Origin: DASWRT01 sp036403035
GTDB lineage: Bacteria > Pseudomonadota > Alphaproteobacteria > ATCC43930 > CGMCC-115725
Direction: 5' to 3'
NCBI GenBank assembly: GCA_036403035.1
Contig: DASWRT010000463.1
Span: 1-6,887, forward strand
Length of the DNA stretch: 6,887 nt
Part shown: piece after piece, positions 1 to 6,037 of the stretch
Layout: each line of letters starts with the position of its first letter
Position numbering within the stretch: position 1 is the first letter of the stretch
Translations under genes and position numbers: made by a program
The notes under the pieces: model-generated
Seen by the model: only the letters and a program-made list of their open reading frames with translations
The model's database searches: none
Told to the model about the DNA's origin: nothing

Positions 1-595
1 CGTCGCTTGACGACGTTGCGATCACGACAGCGCCGAAGAGCTTGGCGAATTGAAGGGCGAAGATGGCCACGCCGCCGGTGCCTTGAACGAGGACGGCGTC
101 GCCCGCCTTCACGCCGCCCTCCGCCAGCGCGGACCATGCGGTGACCGCGGCGATCGGCAACGTTGCCGCTTCGTTGTCGGTCAGGCTTTCCGGCGTCGCG
201 ACCGCGTCCTCGGCAGGCACGGCCACGTAGTCCTGCAGAACGCCATCGAGCGGGCCGCCCAGCGTCCTTTGTGTCCGCAGCTCCCTCGTGGGGGTGCCGG
301 CGTGCCAACCCTGCGTGTAGATCGGAACGACCCGATCGCCGATTTTGAAGCGGCTCACGTCTTCGCCCGCCTCGACGACTTCACCCGCGCAATCCGATGA
401 CGGCACATAGGGAAGCGGCAGGGTCGGGAGGTAGGTTCCGGACAGGACAGCCAGATCCCGAAAGTTGAGACTCGCGGCGCGCACCCGAACGACGATCTCA
501 CCGCGGCGGGCACGGGGGATCGGACGGTCGACCACGTGCAGGTCGTCGAGCGAGAAGCTCCTGGCTTCCAAAGCCCGCATCTTTCCGGAGTCCAT
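1..595 (-). CDS. Zinc-independent MDR-family alcohol dehydrogenase / quinone oxidoreductase-like protein, partial (C-terminus outside window)
   Basis: Translating the minus strand from ATG 595 gives 198 residues with no stop before the window edge. The order is that of the medium-chain dehydrogenase/reductase superfamily (COG0604 type). A GroES-like N-terminal domain carries SLNFRD at residues 42-47, and KIGDRVVP at about 84-91 is the usual GDRV turn. The nucleotide-binding domain begins with AGDAVLVQGTGGVAIFALQF at about 164-183, a GxGGV dinucleotide loop. Asn44 lies where zinc-dependent relatives have the catalytic Cys, and the structural four-Cys lobe is absent, so a zinc-free NAD(P)H-dependent oxidoreductase is expected. 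About 130-150 residues should lie beyond the edge. The start is 5 nt after the kinase stop codon, with a weak GGGTGAGAG ahead of it; Met6 (580) is an alternative. Last visible gene of the operon. Codon third positions are less GC-rich than in its neighbours. Substrate unknown. Confidence 0.88.
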   Translation of the reverse strand, partial: MDSGKMRALEARSFSLDDLHVVDRPIPRARRGEIVVRVRAASLNFRDLAVLSGTYLPTLPLPYVPSSDCAGEVVEAGEDVSRFKIGDRVVPIYTQGWHAGTPTRELRTQRTLGGPLDGVLQDYVAVPAEDAVATPESLTDNEAATLPIAAVTAWSALAEGGVKAGDAVLVQGTGGVAIFALQFAKLFGAVVIATSSSD

Positions 596-600
596 CGCTC

Positions 601-1668
601 TCACCCGCCCCGCGCCACCCTGAGTCCGATCGCCGCGAGCTGCCGTGCTCCCGCGCCGACCTGCATCGCCCGCGGCGAGGCGGCGTTGCCGTCGAGCGCC
701 CGCTTGTAGACGCCCTGGATGATCGCGGCCATGCGGAAGATCGAGAAGGCGAGCCAGAACGGCCAGTCGGCGCCGGGATCGCGGCCGGTGCGCCGTGTGT
801 AGGCGGCGACGTACTCCGCCTCGCTCGGGACGCCGGCGCCGGGTGTGGCGAGCAGATCGTCGCCGATGCCGCCGAGATCGGGCGGGATGCGCCAGATCAT
901 CGCGTTGAGCGCGAGGTCGGCGAGCGGCGCGCCGATCGTCGACAGCTCCCAGTCGAGCACCGCGACGACGCGGTTCTCGGTCGGGTGGTAGACGAGGTTG
1001 GGCAGGCGGAAATCGCCGTGCGCGATCGCGCTTGGCCCGCCTTCGTCCGCCGGCTGCTTCTCCGCGAGCCACGCCGCGAGAGCCTCCATGTCCGGCATCT
1101 CGTCGGTCTTCGCCGCCCGCCACTGCTCGGTCCAACGCTTCATCTGCCGCGCCACGTACCCGTCCGGCCGGCCGAACCCCTCCAGCCCCGCGGCGCGCCA
1201 ATCGACGCCGTGCAGCCGCGCCAGCGCTTCGTTCATTGCGTCGAAGATCGCGGCGCGCTCGGCCGGGCTGCGCCGCTCCAGCCGCGGGTCGGGGAAGATC
1301 CGGCCCGGCACGTGCGCCATCACGTAGAACGGCGTGCCGATGATCGCCGCGTCCTCGCAGAGATGCAGCGCCCGCGGCACCGGCACGTCGGTGCCGGCGA
1401 GCGCCGCGATGACGCGGTACTCCCGCTCGACCTGATGCGCCGAAGGCAGCAGCTTCCCCGGCGGCTTCTTGCGCAGCACGTACCGCCCGGCCGGCGTCTC
1501 GATCAGGAAGGTCGGGTTCGACTGCCCGCCCTCGAACTGGCTGACCCGGAAGTCCCCGCCGAAGCCGGGCACGAACCGGTCGAGATAACGGCCGAGCGCG
1601 GCGACGTCGAATTCGTGCCCCGGTCGGATCGGCGTCGTCGGCGTCGTCGCGTCGTCGTCATTGGGCAT
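601..1668 (-). CDS. APH-fold phosphotransferase, ACAD10/ACAD11 N-terminal-domain type
   Basis: A 355-residue kinase-fold protein, normal in length for the stand-alone phosphotransferase family that resembles the N-terminal domain of ACAD10/ACAD11. Visible motifs are the nucleotide loop EGGQSNPTF (46-54), YVLRKKPPG (63-71) with the putative ATP-binding lysine, REY (82-84) for the helix-C glutamate, AHGDFRLPN (216-224) with catalytic Asp219 and Asn224, and LDWE (238-241) with metal-binding Asp239. Characterised relatives act on hydroxyacyl-CoA: ACAD10/11 phosphorylate 4-hydroxyacyl-CoA, and LvaA does so in Pseudomonas levulinate catabolism. Antibiotic resistance is therefore not the likely role. 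Here a hydroxyacyl-CoA or related alcohol is inferred as substrate. ATG 1668 lies 14 nt after the SDR stop. An in-frame GTG at 1686 overlaps that stop by 4 nt (GTGA) and would add six residues; it is a credible alternative. The N-terminal DDDATTPTTP is encoded by a short tandem repeat. Confidence 0.9.
   Translation of the reverse strand: MPNDDDATTPTTPIRPGHEFDVAALGRYLDRFVPGFGGDFRVSQFEGGQSNPTFLIETPAGRYVLRKKPPGKLLPSAHQVEREYRVIAALAGTDVPVPRALHLCEDAAIIGTPFYVMAHVPGRIFPDPRLERRSPAERAAIFDAMNEALARLHGVDWRAAGLEGFGRPDGYVARQMKRWTEQWRAAKTDEMPDMEALAAWLAEKQPADEGGPSAIAHGDFRLPNLVYHPTENRVVAVLDWELSTIGAPLADLALNAMIWRIPPDLGGIGDDLLATPGAGVPSEAEYVAAYTRRTGRDPGADWPFWLAFSIFRMAAIIQGVYKRALDGNAASPRAMQVGAGARQLAAIGLRVARGG
1631..1659. 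repeat. Short tandem repeat GGCGTCGTC-like in the kinase N-terminus
   Basis: GGCGTCGTC occurs twice in a row, followed by GCGTCGTC and a further GTC. On the coding strand it encodes the low-complexity Asp/Ala/Thr/Pro segment at residues 4-13 of the phosphotransferase, upstream of any conserved motif. The tract is only about 29 bases, so it may simply reflect GC-rich codon bias. It lies right after the start codon, where slippage in units other than three bases would shift the frame. Confidence 0.6.
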
Positions 1669-1682
1669 GGCGGCGGCCTCGC

Positions 1683-2453
1683 TCACGCGATCGTCACGCC
1701 GCCGTCGACGACGATCGTCTGTCCGGTGATATAGCTCGCGGCCGACGAGGCGAGGAAGGCGGCGACGCCGCCGATCTCGTCCGGCGACCCGATCCGGCGC
1801 AGCGGCGTCTGCGCGTTGCGCCGCGCCACCGCCGCCTCGTCCTCCCACAGCGCGCGGGCGAACTCGGTCTTGATCAGCCCCGGCGCGATGCAGTTGATGC
1901 GGACGTTCTTCGGCCCCCACTCCAGCGCGAGGTTGCGGGCGAGCGCGAAGTCCGCCGCCTTCGAGATGCCGTAGGCGCCGATCATCTCGGTGCCGCGGAT
2001 CCCCGCGATCGACGAGACGATGATCACCGTCCCGCTGCCGCGCTCCGCCATGCCGGGCATCGTCAGGTTGCACAGCCACAGGTTGCTCTTGACGTTCGAC
2101 GACATGATCTTGTCGAACGCCTCGTCGGTGAGGGCGCCCAGCGGGCCGTAGACCGGGTTGACCGCCGCGTTGCACACGAGGCAGTCGATCCGTCCCCACG
2201 CCTTGAGCGTCTCCGCGACCAGCGCCTCGACCTCGGCCTTGCGCGCGATGTTGCAGGGGATGACGAGCGCCTCTCCGCCATTGCCGCGGATAGCCGCCGC
2301 CACCTCCTCGCACGCCTCCGCCTTGCGGCTGGAGACCACCACCTTCGCGCCCATCGCCGCCATCGTCTCGGCGATCGAGCGGCCGATGCCGCGGCTCGAC
2401 CCGGTGACGATCGCGACCTGCCCGCCGAGGTCGAATGCGCTGCCGCCCTTCAT
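1683..2453 (-). CDS. SDR family NAD(P)-dependent oxidoreductase, DHRS4-like
   Basis: A 256-residue classical short-chain dehydrogenase, complete and of standard length. It has the cofactor motif TGSSRGIG (17-24) and CNAAVNP (94-100) in place of the usual NNAG. The catalytic tetrad is complete: Asn120, Ser148 (IVSSIAG), Tyr161 and Lys165 (YGISK). The C-terminal part has the PG motif in IAPGLIKTEF and the terminal SYITGQTIVVDGG. The NAAVNP, APGLIKT and ASYITG stretches resemble the DHRS4 carbonyl-reductase branch. Arg43 in SSRK after strand beta-2 favours NADP(H), by analogy with that branch. It interconverts an alcohol and a ketone on a small substrate; which one is not visible. ATG 2453 is preceded by GGAGGAG (2461-2467) at 7 nt spacing, a strong Shine-Dalgarno. 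It lies 38 nt downstream of the transporter stop and just before the kinase gene, consistent with one operon. Confidence 0.94.
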   Translation of the reverse strand: MKGGSAFDLGGQVAIVTGSSRGIGRSIAETMAAMGAKVVVSSRKAEACEEVAAAIRGNGGEALVIPCNIARKAEVEALVAETLKAWGRIDCLVCNAAVNPVYGPLGALTDEAFDKIMSSNVKSNLWLCNLTMPGMAERGSGTVIIVSSIAGIRGTEMIGAYGISKAADFALARNLALEWGPKNVRINCIAPGLIKTEFARALWEDEAAVARRNAQTPLRRIGSPDEIGGVAAFLASSAASYITGQTIVVDGGVTIA

Positions 2454-2470
2454 CCCGCTGCTCCTCCGTC

Positions 2471-2511
2471 TAAGCGCTGCCCCGGCGCCTCCTAGGCGCT
2501 GCCTTCGGCGC
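2471..2511. repeat. Imperfect 22-nt-period direct repeat spanning the transporter stop codon
   Basis: TAAGCGCTGCC (2471-2481) recurs as TAGGCGCTGCC (2493-2503) with one mismatch, and each is followed after 2-3 bases by GGCGC. The second copy contains the stop codon and last codons of the MFS gene. The first lies in the short gap before the dehydrogenase. It looks like a small tandem duplication of the gene's 3' end. Confidence 0.55.
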
Positions 2512-3796
2512 GGGCCGCCGCCGCGGTGCGGCGCATGCCGGCGCCGATCGTCAGCGTCACCAGCCCCGCCCCGATCAGCGCCAGGCCGAGCACGACCAGC
2601 GCCATGTTGAGCGATCCGGTCGCGTCCTTGATGGCGCCGACGACATACGGCCCGACGAACCCGCCGACATTGCCCAGCGAGTTGATCAGCGCGATGCCGC
2701 CCGCCGCCGCCGTGCCGCTGAGGAACGCCGTCGGCAGCGTCCAGAACGGCGTCAGCGCCGCATAGATCCCCCAGATCGCGAAGGACAGCGCCACCATGCC
2801 GAGCACGTTCGACTGGATGTAGGCGGCCGCGATCATCCCCGCGCCGCCGATGAACCCGGCCAGCGCCACGTGCCAGATCCGCTCGCCCGTGCGGTCGGAA
2901 TGGTAGCCCCACAGGATCATGCCGACGGCCGCGACGAGGTACGGAATCGCCGTCACGAACCCGACCTCGAAATTGCTGAGCCCGAACCCCTTGACGAGCT
3001 GCGGCAGCCAGAAGCCGATCCCGTACAGCCCGATCACGAGGCCGAAATAGACCAGGCTCAGCGCCAGCACGCGCGGGCTGGCGAGCGCCTTGCCGAGGCT
3101 GTAGCCGTGCGCCGACTGGATCGTCCGCTTCTCGCGCTCCATCGTCTGCACCAGCCACTCGCGCTCGTCCCGCGCCAGCCAGTGCGCGTCGGCCGGCCGG
3201 TCGGTCATGTAGAACAGCACGACGACGCCCACGATCACCGCCGGCAGCCCCTCGACGATGAACAGCCACTGCCAGCCGGACAGCCCGCCGACGCCGTCGA
3301 ACCCGAGCAGCCAGCCCGAGAGCGGCGAGCCGAGCACGCTGGAGACCGGGATCGCGAAGATGAACCAGCCGAAGATCTTCGCTCGCTGCTCCGCCGGGAA
3401 CCAGAACGAGATGTAGTAGATCATGCCGGGGAAGAACCCGGCCTCCGCGAGCCCGAGCAGGAAGCGCAGCGCGAGGAAGCTGGCCGGGCCGCTGATGAAC
3501 GCCATGGCCGCCGAGATCAGCCCCCAGGTGATCATGATGCGGGCGATCCAGATGCGCGCCCCGACCTTCTCCAGGATGACGTTGCTCGGCACCTCGAACA
3601 GCAGGTACCCGAAGAAGAAGATGCCGGCGCCCCAGCCGAACAGGGTCGACGTGAACCCGAGTTCCTTGTTCATCGTCAGCGCCGCGAACCCGACATTCAC
3701 GCGGTCGAGGAAGCTGATGAAGTAGAGCAGGCCGATGAACGGCAGCAGCCGCAGCGCGACCTTTCGGATCGTCTGCTGTTCGAGGGTCGACGTCAT
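2492..3796 (-). CDS. MFS transporter, anion:cation symporter (ACS) family
   Basis: A 434-residue inner-membrane protein of normal MFS length with about twelve hydrophobic segments. TM1 is followed by FLDRVNVGFAAL (29-40), the DRxNxGFA signature common in the ACS branch (tartrate, glucarate, 4-hydroxyphenylacetate and phthalate carriers). The loop after TM2 reads EKVGARIWIARIMITWG, the ACS form of MFS motif A. TM4-5 carry RFLLGLAEAGFFPGMIYYIS, and FPAEQRAKIFG lies in the following loop. ACS members import small organic anions with a cation, so an organic acid is the likely cargo; the specific one cannot be read. ATG 3796 has a strong Shine-Dalgarno, GGGAGG at 3801-3806, 4 nt upstream. It is the first gene of the minus-strand operon, behind a promoter-like pair and a palindrome. 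Its last codons overlap a short direct repeat. Confidence 0.94.
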   Translation of the reverse strand: MTSTLEQQTIRKVALRLLPFIGLLYFISFLDRVNVGFAALTMNKELGFTSTLFGWGAGIFFFGYLLFEVPSNVILEKVGARIWIARIMITWGLISAAMAFISGPASFLALRFLLGLAEAGFFPGMIYYISFWFPAEQRAKIFGWFIFAIPVSSVLGSPLSGWLLGFDGVGGLSGWQWLFIVEGLPAVIVGVVVLFYMTDRPADAHWLARDEREWLVQTMEREKRTIQSAHGYSLGKALASPRVLALSLVYFGLVIGLYGIGFWLPQLVKGFGLSNFEVGFVTAIPYLVAAVGMILWGYHSDRTGERIWHVALAGFIGGAGMIAAAYIQSNVLGMVALSFAIWGIYAALTPFWTLPTAFLSGTAAAGGIALINSLGNVGGFVGPYVVGAIKDATGSLNMALVVLGLALIGAGLVTLTIGAGMRRTAAAARAEGSA

Positions 3797-3871
3797 GGTG
3801 CCTCCCGTATGGTTCGTTCGTTGCCCGCCGCGCTCCCGGTCTGCGGGCGGCGCGGCGTCGTTGCAGAAGCG

Positions 3872-3900
3872 AGCATAAGCGACGCCAATGCGACGGAAAA
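3872..3900 (-). promoter_or_regulatory. Candidate sigma70-type promoter for the MFS operon
   Basis: On the minus strand TTTTCC (3900-3895) and TATGCT (3877-3872) are separated by exactly 17 nt. The -10 box matches TATAAT at 4 of 6 positions and the -35 box matches at 3 of 6. The predicted start near 3865 would leave a leader of about 70 nt. This is the most AT-rich part of the gap, and the -35 box lies inside a palindrome. The hexamers are weak, so this rests mainly on spacing and position. Confidence 0.35.
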
Positions 3901-3909
3901 CATTTCCGT
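3893..3909. promoter_or_regulatory. 17-bp perfect palindrome, candidate IclR-type operator
   Basis: ACGGAAA, a 3-nt spacer ACA, then TTTCCGT form perfect 7-bp inverted arms. The core GGAAA-N3-TTTCC resembles the described E. coli IclR consensus GGAAATNATTTCC. It covers the -35 box of the candidate operon promoter, as expected for a repressor site. It is AT-rich compared with its surroundings. No regulator gene is visible in the window, so the regulator family is inferred from site shape only. Confidence 0.45.
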
Positions 3910-3945
3910 ATCGTGGCGGCGGCGACGCCGCGCACTATCCCCCAT

Positions 3946-3971
3946 CTCCCTCGCCCCGAGGGGAGAGGGAG
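3946..3971 (-). terminator. Hairpin downstream of the CDF gene (REP-like variant, possible terminator)
   Basis: CTCCCTC (3946-3952) pairs with GAGGGAG (3965-3971). Inside one mismatch, CCCC (3954-3957) pairs with GGGG (3960-3963). The structure lies 18 nt after the CDF stop codon and before the MFS promoter region, so it could end CDF transcription. No T-tract follows on the minus strand. It is similar in sequence to the CCCTCTCCC-type hairpins at 5911, 6008 and 6765, so it may be a member of the same dispersed family. Confidence 0.5.
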
Positions 3972-3989
3972 AAATCGGGACGGGAGGCG

Positions 3990-4994
3990 CTACACCACGT
4001 GCGCCGGGGCGAGGCGGCAGGGGTCGGCCGCTTCGCCGCCGTTCTCGATCTGCACCGTCGCGTGCGCGATGCCGAAGCGGATGTGCAGCTCCTCCCCGAC
4101 CCGCGCCAGGAACGCGTCGTCGATCTCGGCCGCCGGCCGCACGAGGTGCGCGGTCAGCGCCGTCTCGGTCGTGCTCATCCCCCAGATGTGCAGGTCGTGC
4201 ACCTCGGTCACGCCGGGCAGCCGCGCGAGATAGGTCTCGACCGCGTCGCGGTCGATCCCCTCCGGCACCGCGTCGAGCGCGAGGTTGACCGACTCGCGCA
4301 GCAGCCGCCACGTCCCCACCGTGATCACCACGGCGACCAGCAGGCTCATCGCCGGGTCGATCCATTGCCGCCCGGTCAGCGCGATCCCCAGCCCGGCGAG
4401 GACGACCGCCAGCGACACCGCCGCGTCCGCCGCCATGTGCAGGAACGCGCCCCGGACGTTGACGTCGCCGTGCCGCCCCGCCGCGAACAGCCACGCCGTC
4501 GCCGCGTTGACCAGGATGCCGGCGCCGGCCACCGCCATCACGATCCCGCCCGCCGCCGGCTCCGGCTCGGCGAAGCGGCGGATCGCCTCCAGCAGGATCG
4601 CGCCGACCGCGATCAGCAGGATGACCGCGTTGGCCAGCGCCACCAGGATCGAGCTGCGCCGGAAGCCGTAGGTGCGGCGCGGCGTCGGCCGGCGCAGCGA
4701 CAGCCACGCCCCGCCCCAGGCGAGCAGCAGCGACAGCACGTCGCCGAGATTGTGTCCGGCGTCCGCGAGCAGCGCCAGCGACCCCGAGAGGAACCCCGCC
4801 GCCCCCTCGACCGCGACGAAGCCGAGATTGAGCGCCGTGCCGATCGCGAACGCCCGCCCGTATCCGCCAACGCCGCCGCCAGCGCCGCTGATGCCGTGGT
4901 GATGGCCGTGCCCATGCCCATGATGCCTGCGCCCGCCGTGGCGGTGATCGTTCCCGTGGTGGTGGCCGCCGTTGCCGCCGTCGCCGTGGGCCAT
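3990..4994 (-). CDS. Cation diffusion facilitator (CDF) zinc/divalent metal efflux transporter, CzcD/ZitB-like
   Basis: A 334-residue inner-membrane metal/proton antiporter. Residues 1-34 are extremely His-rich (13 His, including HHH at 11-13 and 31-33). Six membrane segments follow from about residue 48. The metal-site motifs are DAGHNLGD (His81, Asp85) in TM2 and HMAAD (His186, Asp190) in TM5. This HxxxD pair is the arrangement of the Zn/Cd-specific branch; Mn/Fe members have DxxxD. The cytoplasmic C-terminal domain carries VHDLHIWGMSTTETALTAHL (265-284), the typical CzcD/ZitB stretch. It exports excess zinc (possibly Cd or Co) from the cytoplasm. ATG 4994 is chosen because AAGGA (4999-5003) sits 4 nt upstream and the protein then opens with the His-rich tail. 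Starts at 5006 and 5066 would add Arg-rich residues with no support. It is divergent from the HAD gene. No metal-regulator gene is present. Confidence 0.93.
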   Translation of the reverse strand: MAHGDGGNGGHHHGNDHRHGGRRHHGHGHGHHHGISGAGGGVGGYGRAFAIGTALNLGFVAVEGAAGFLSGSLALLADAGHNLGDVLSLLLAWGGAWLSLRRPTPRRTYGFRRSSILVALANAVILLIAVGAILLEAIRRFAEPEPAAGGIVMAVAGAGILVNAATAWLFAAGRHGDVNVRGAFLHMAADAAVSLAVVLAGLGIALTGRQWIDPAMSLLVAVVITVGTWRLLRESVNLALDAVPEGIDRDAVETYLARLPGVTEVHDLHIWGMSTTETALTAHLVRPAAEIDDAFLARVGEELHIRFGIAHATVQIENGGEAADPCRLAPAHVV

Positions 4995-5169
4995 CCGTTC
5001 CTTCATCCGCCGTTGCCGCCGTTTCGATCCTCGCCTGATCCTGTGCATTCGGCGTGGCACATTCAAGCCGCCGCTATCTCCCCGGCCGGCGTTCGGGTAT
5101 AGCGCGGCGCTCCGCGGCGGCGGCCGCGACGGCAGCGGCGGAGCGTGTGGCGACGGACGGAGCAGCTTC
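4995..5169. promoter_or_regulatory. Divergent intergenic region between CDF and HAD genes
   Basis: These 175 nt must hold the start signals for both genes. Only weak elements are seen. One is TATAGC at 5098-5103 on the plus strand, without a good -35 box. The other is TTGAAT on the minus strand near 5061-5066, with CAGGAT 17 nt downstream. A GC hairpin with arms CGCGGC (5113-5118) and GCCGCG (5123-5128) lies in the presumed HAD leader. No palindrome resembling a known metal-regulator operator was recognised. Confidence 0.35.
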
Positions 5170-5823
5170 TTGACGGCGACGCCTTCTTACCGGTTGGTGA
5201 TCTTCGACATGGACGGGACCCTGGCGGACTCCTTCCCCTGGTTCGCCTCGGTCTTCAACGAGGTCGCCGAGCGCTACCGGTTCAAGCGGATCGACGCCGC
5301 CGAGCGCGAGGCGCTCCGCGCCCTGGGCTCGCGGGAGATCCTGAGATATCTCGGCGTGCCCGCCTGGAAGCTGCCGCTGATCGCGCGGCACTTCCGGGCG
5401 CGCAAGACGGCGGATCTCCACCGCGTGACGCTGTTCGACGGCGTCGACCGCCTGCTGCGGCGCCTCTCCGCCGGAAATGGCGATAGCGGCGGCATCGTGA
5501 CGGCGATCGTCAGCTCGGACACCGAGGCCAACGTCCGCCGCGTCCTCGGGCCGGAGAACGCCGCCCTGATCCGCTGGTACGGATGCAGCGCCTCGATCTT
5601 CGGCAAGCCCGCGAAGATCCGGCGCGTGCTGCGGCGGAGCGGCGTCGCGCCCGCCGACGCGATCCTGATCGGCGACGAGGTCCGCGACGCCGAGGCCGCC
5701 GCGCGGACCGGGATCGCCTTCGGCGCGGTCTCCTGGGGCTACGCCAAGCCGGAGGCGCTGGCCGCCCACGCCCCGCTGAAGCTCTTCGCCACCCACGACG
5801 AGATCGCCGACTTCCTCGCCTGA
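5170..5823 (+). CDS. HAD family hydrolase (phosphoglycolate phosphatase-like)
   Basis: A 217-residue haloacid dehalogenase superfamily phosphatase with all four motifs. Motif I is FDMDGTLADS (12-21; nucleophile Asp13, general acid Asp15). Motif II is AIVSSDT with Ser115/Ser116. Motif III is Lys146 in FGKPAKI. Motif IV is LIGDEVRDAEAA with Asp169, Glu170 and Asp173 for Mg2+. Residues 22-95 form the alpha-helical cap of subfamily I. It should hydrolyse a small phosphate monoester in the cytoplasm; phosphoglycolate is only the family's reference substrate. No ATG fits. TTG 5170 is chosen because GGAG (5159-5162) lies 7 nt upstream and the product then has the usual nine residues before the DxD strand. 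The open frame continues upstream into the CDF gene on the other strand, which is not credible coding. It is probably monocistronic: a hairpin follows the stop and a long gap comes next. Confidence 0.92.
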   Translation: MTATPSYRLVIFDMDGTLADSFPWFASVFNEVAERYRFKRIDAAEREALRALGSREILRYLGVPAWKLPLIARHFRARKTADLHRVTLFDGVDRLLRRLSAGNGDSGGIVTAIVSSDTEANVRRVLGPENAALIRWYGCSASIFGKPAKIRRVLRRSGVAPADAILIGDEVRDAEAAARTGIAFGAVSWGYAKPEALAAHAPLKLFATHDEIADFLA

Positions 5824-5826
5824 CGC

Positions 5827-5844
5827 CGTCCCGGCCGCGGGACG
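5827..5844 (+). terminator. GC-rich hairpin right after the HAD stop codon
   Basis: CGTCCCG (5827-5833) pairs perfectly with CGGGACG (5838-5844) across a GCCG loop, beginning 4 bases after the stop codon. No T-run follows, so it may act as a weak or Rho-assisted terminator, or as a 3'-end stabiliser of the mRNA. Confidence 0.4.
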
Positions 5845-5910
5845 AACGGCTAGGACACGCCGTGAAGCCACCGATAATTTCCTCTCCCCCTGTGGGCCCG
5901 TTGCGAAACT

Positions 5911-5946
5911 CCCTCTCCCGCTTGCGGGAGAGGGTCGGGGTGAGGG
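5911..5946 (+). repeat. REP-like palindromic repeat, copy 1
   Basis: CCCTCTCCCGC (5911-5921) pairs perfectly with GCGGGAGAGGG (5924-5934), 11 bp with a TT centre. The tag GGGTGAGGG follows at 5938-5946. Hairpins of this type are widespread intergenic repeats in high-GC proteobacteria. It could also limit transcription past the HAD gene. Confidence 0.8.
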
Positions 5947-5995
5947 CCGACAGCGGCCGATCGCCATCATAAGTTGCTGAGAAAAAAGGAACTTC

Positions 5996-6037
5996 CCCTC
6001 ACCCTATCCCTCTCCCGCATGCGGGAGAGGGGACCCG
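5996..6037 (-). repeat. REP-like palindromic repeat, copy 2 (inverted relative to copy 1)
   Basis: The stem arms are identical to copy 1: CCCTCTCCCGC (6008-6018) and GCGGGAGAGGG (6021-6031), with AT at the centre. The tag appears as its complement CCCTCACCC (5996-6004) on the left side, so the element is reversed and its tag faces that of copy 1 across 49 nt. GGGGACCCG (6029-6037) follows the stem and recurs in copy 3. Confidence 0.8.

Noticed and set aside
601..1668. Aminoglycoside resistance gene
   Set aside because: The kinase motifs are those of the ACAD10/11-like branch, and the context is catabolic. Nothing indicates antibiotic modification.
1683..3935. A 750-codon open frame joining the SDR to a long upstream stretch, suggesting a fusion protein
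   Set aside because: Upstream of residue 1 of the SDR, the frame is an Arg/Gly/Ala-rich shadow of the MFS gene. The SDR has its own strong Shine-Dalgarno sequence and a normal start.
2870..4288. Long plus-strand open frame opposite the MFS and CDF genes
   Set aside because: Its composition is Arg/Pro/Asp/Glu-rich and repetitive, with no recognisable domain. It is antisense to well-supported genes and is typical of high-GC DNA.
3888..5102. Plus-strand 404-codon open frame opposite the CDF gene
   Set aside because: Same low-complexity shadow pattern. The minus strand encodes a clear CDF transporter with both HxxxD metal sites.
4972..5169. An upstream ATG extension of the HAD protein by 66 residues
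   Set aside because: It would overlap the CDF start on the other strand, and the added residues are Arg/Gly-rich with no family counterpart. The TTG at 5170 has a good ribosome binding site.
5881..6037. Clustered repeats that might be a CRISPR array
   Set aside because: The units are self-palindromic, in opposite orientations and without regular spacers, and no cas gene is present. They fit REP-like elements.
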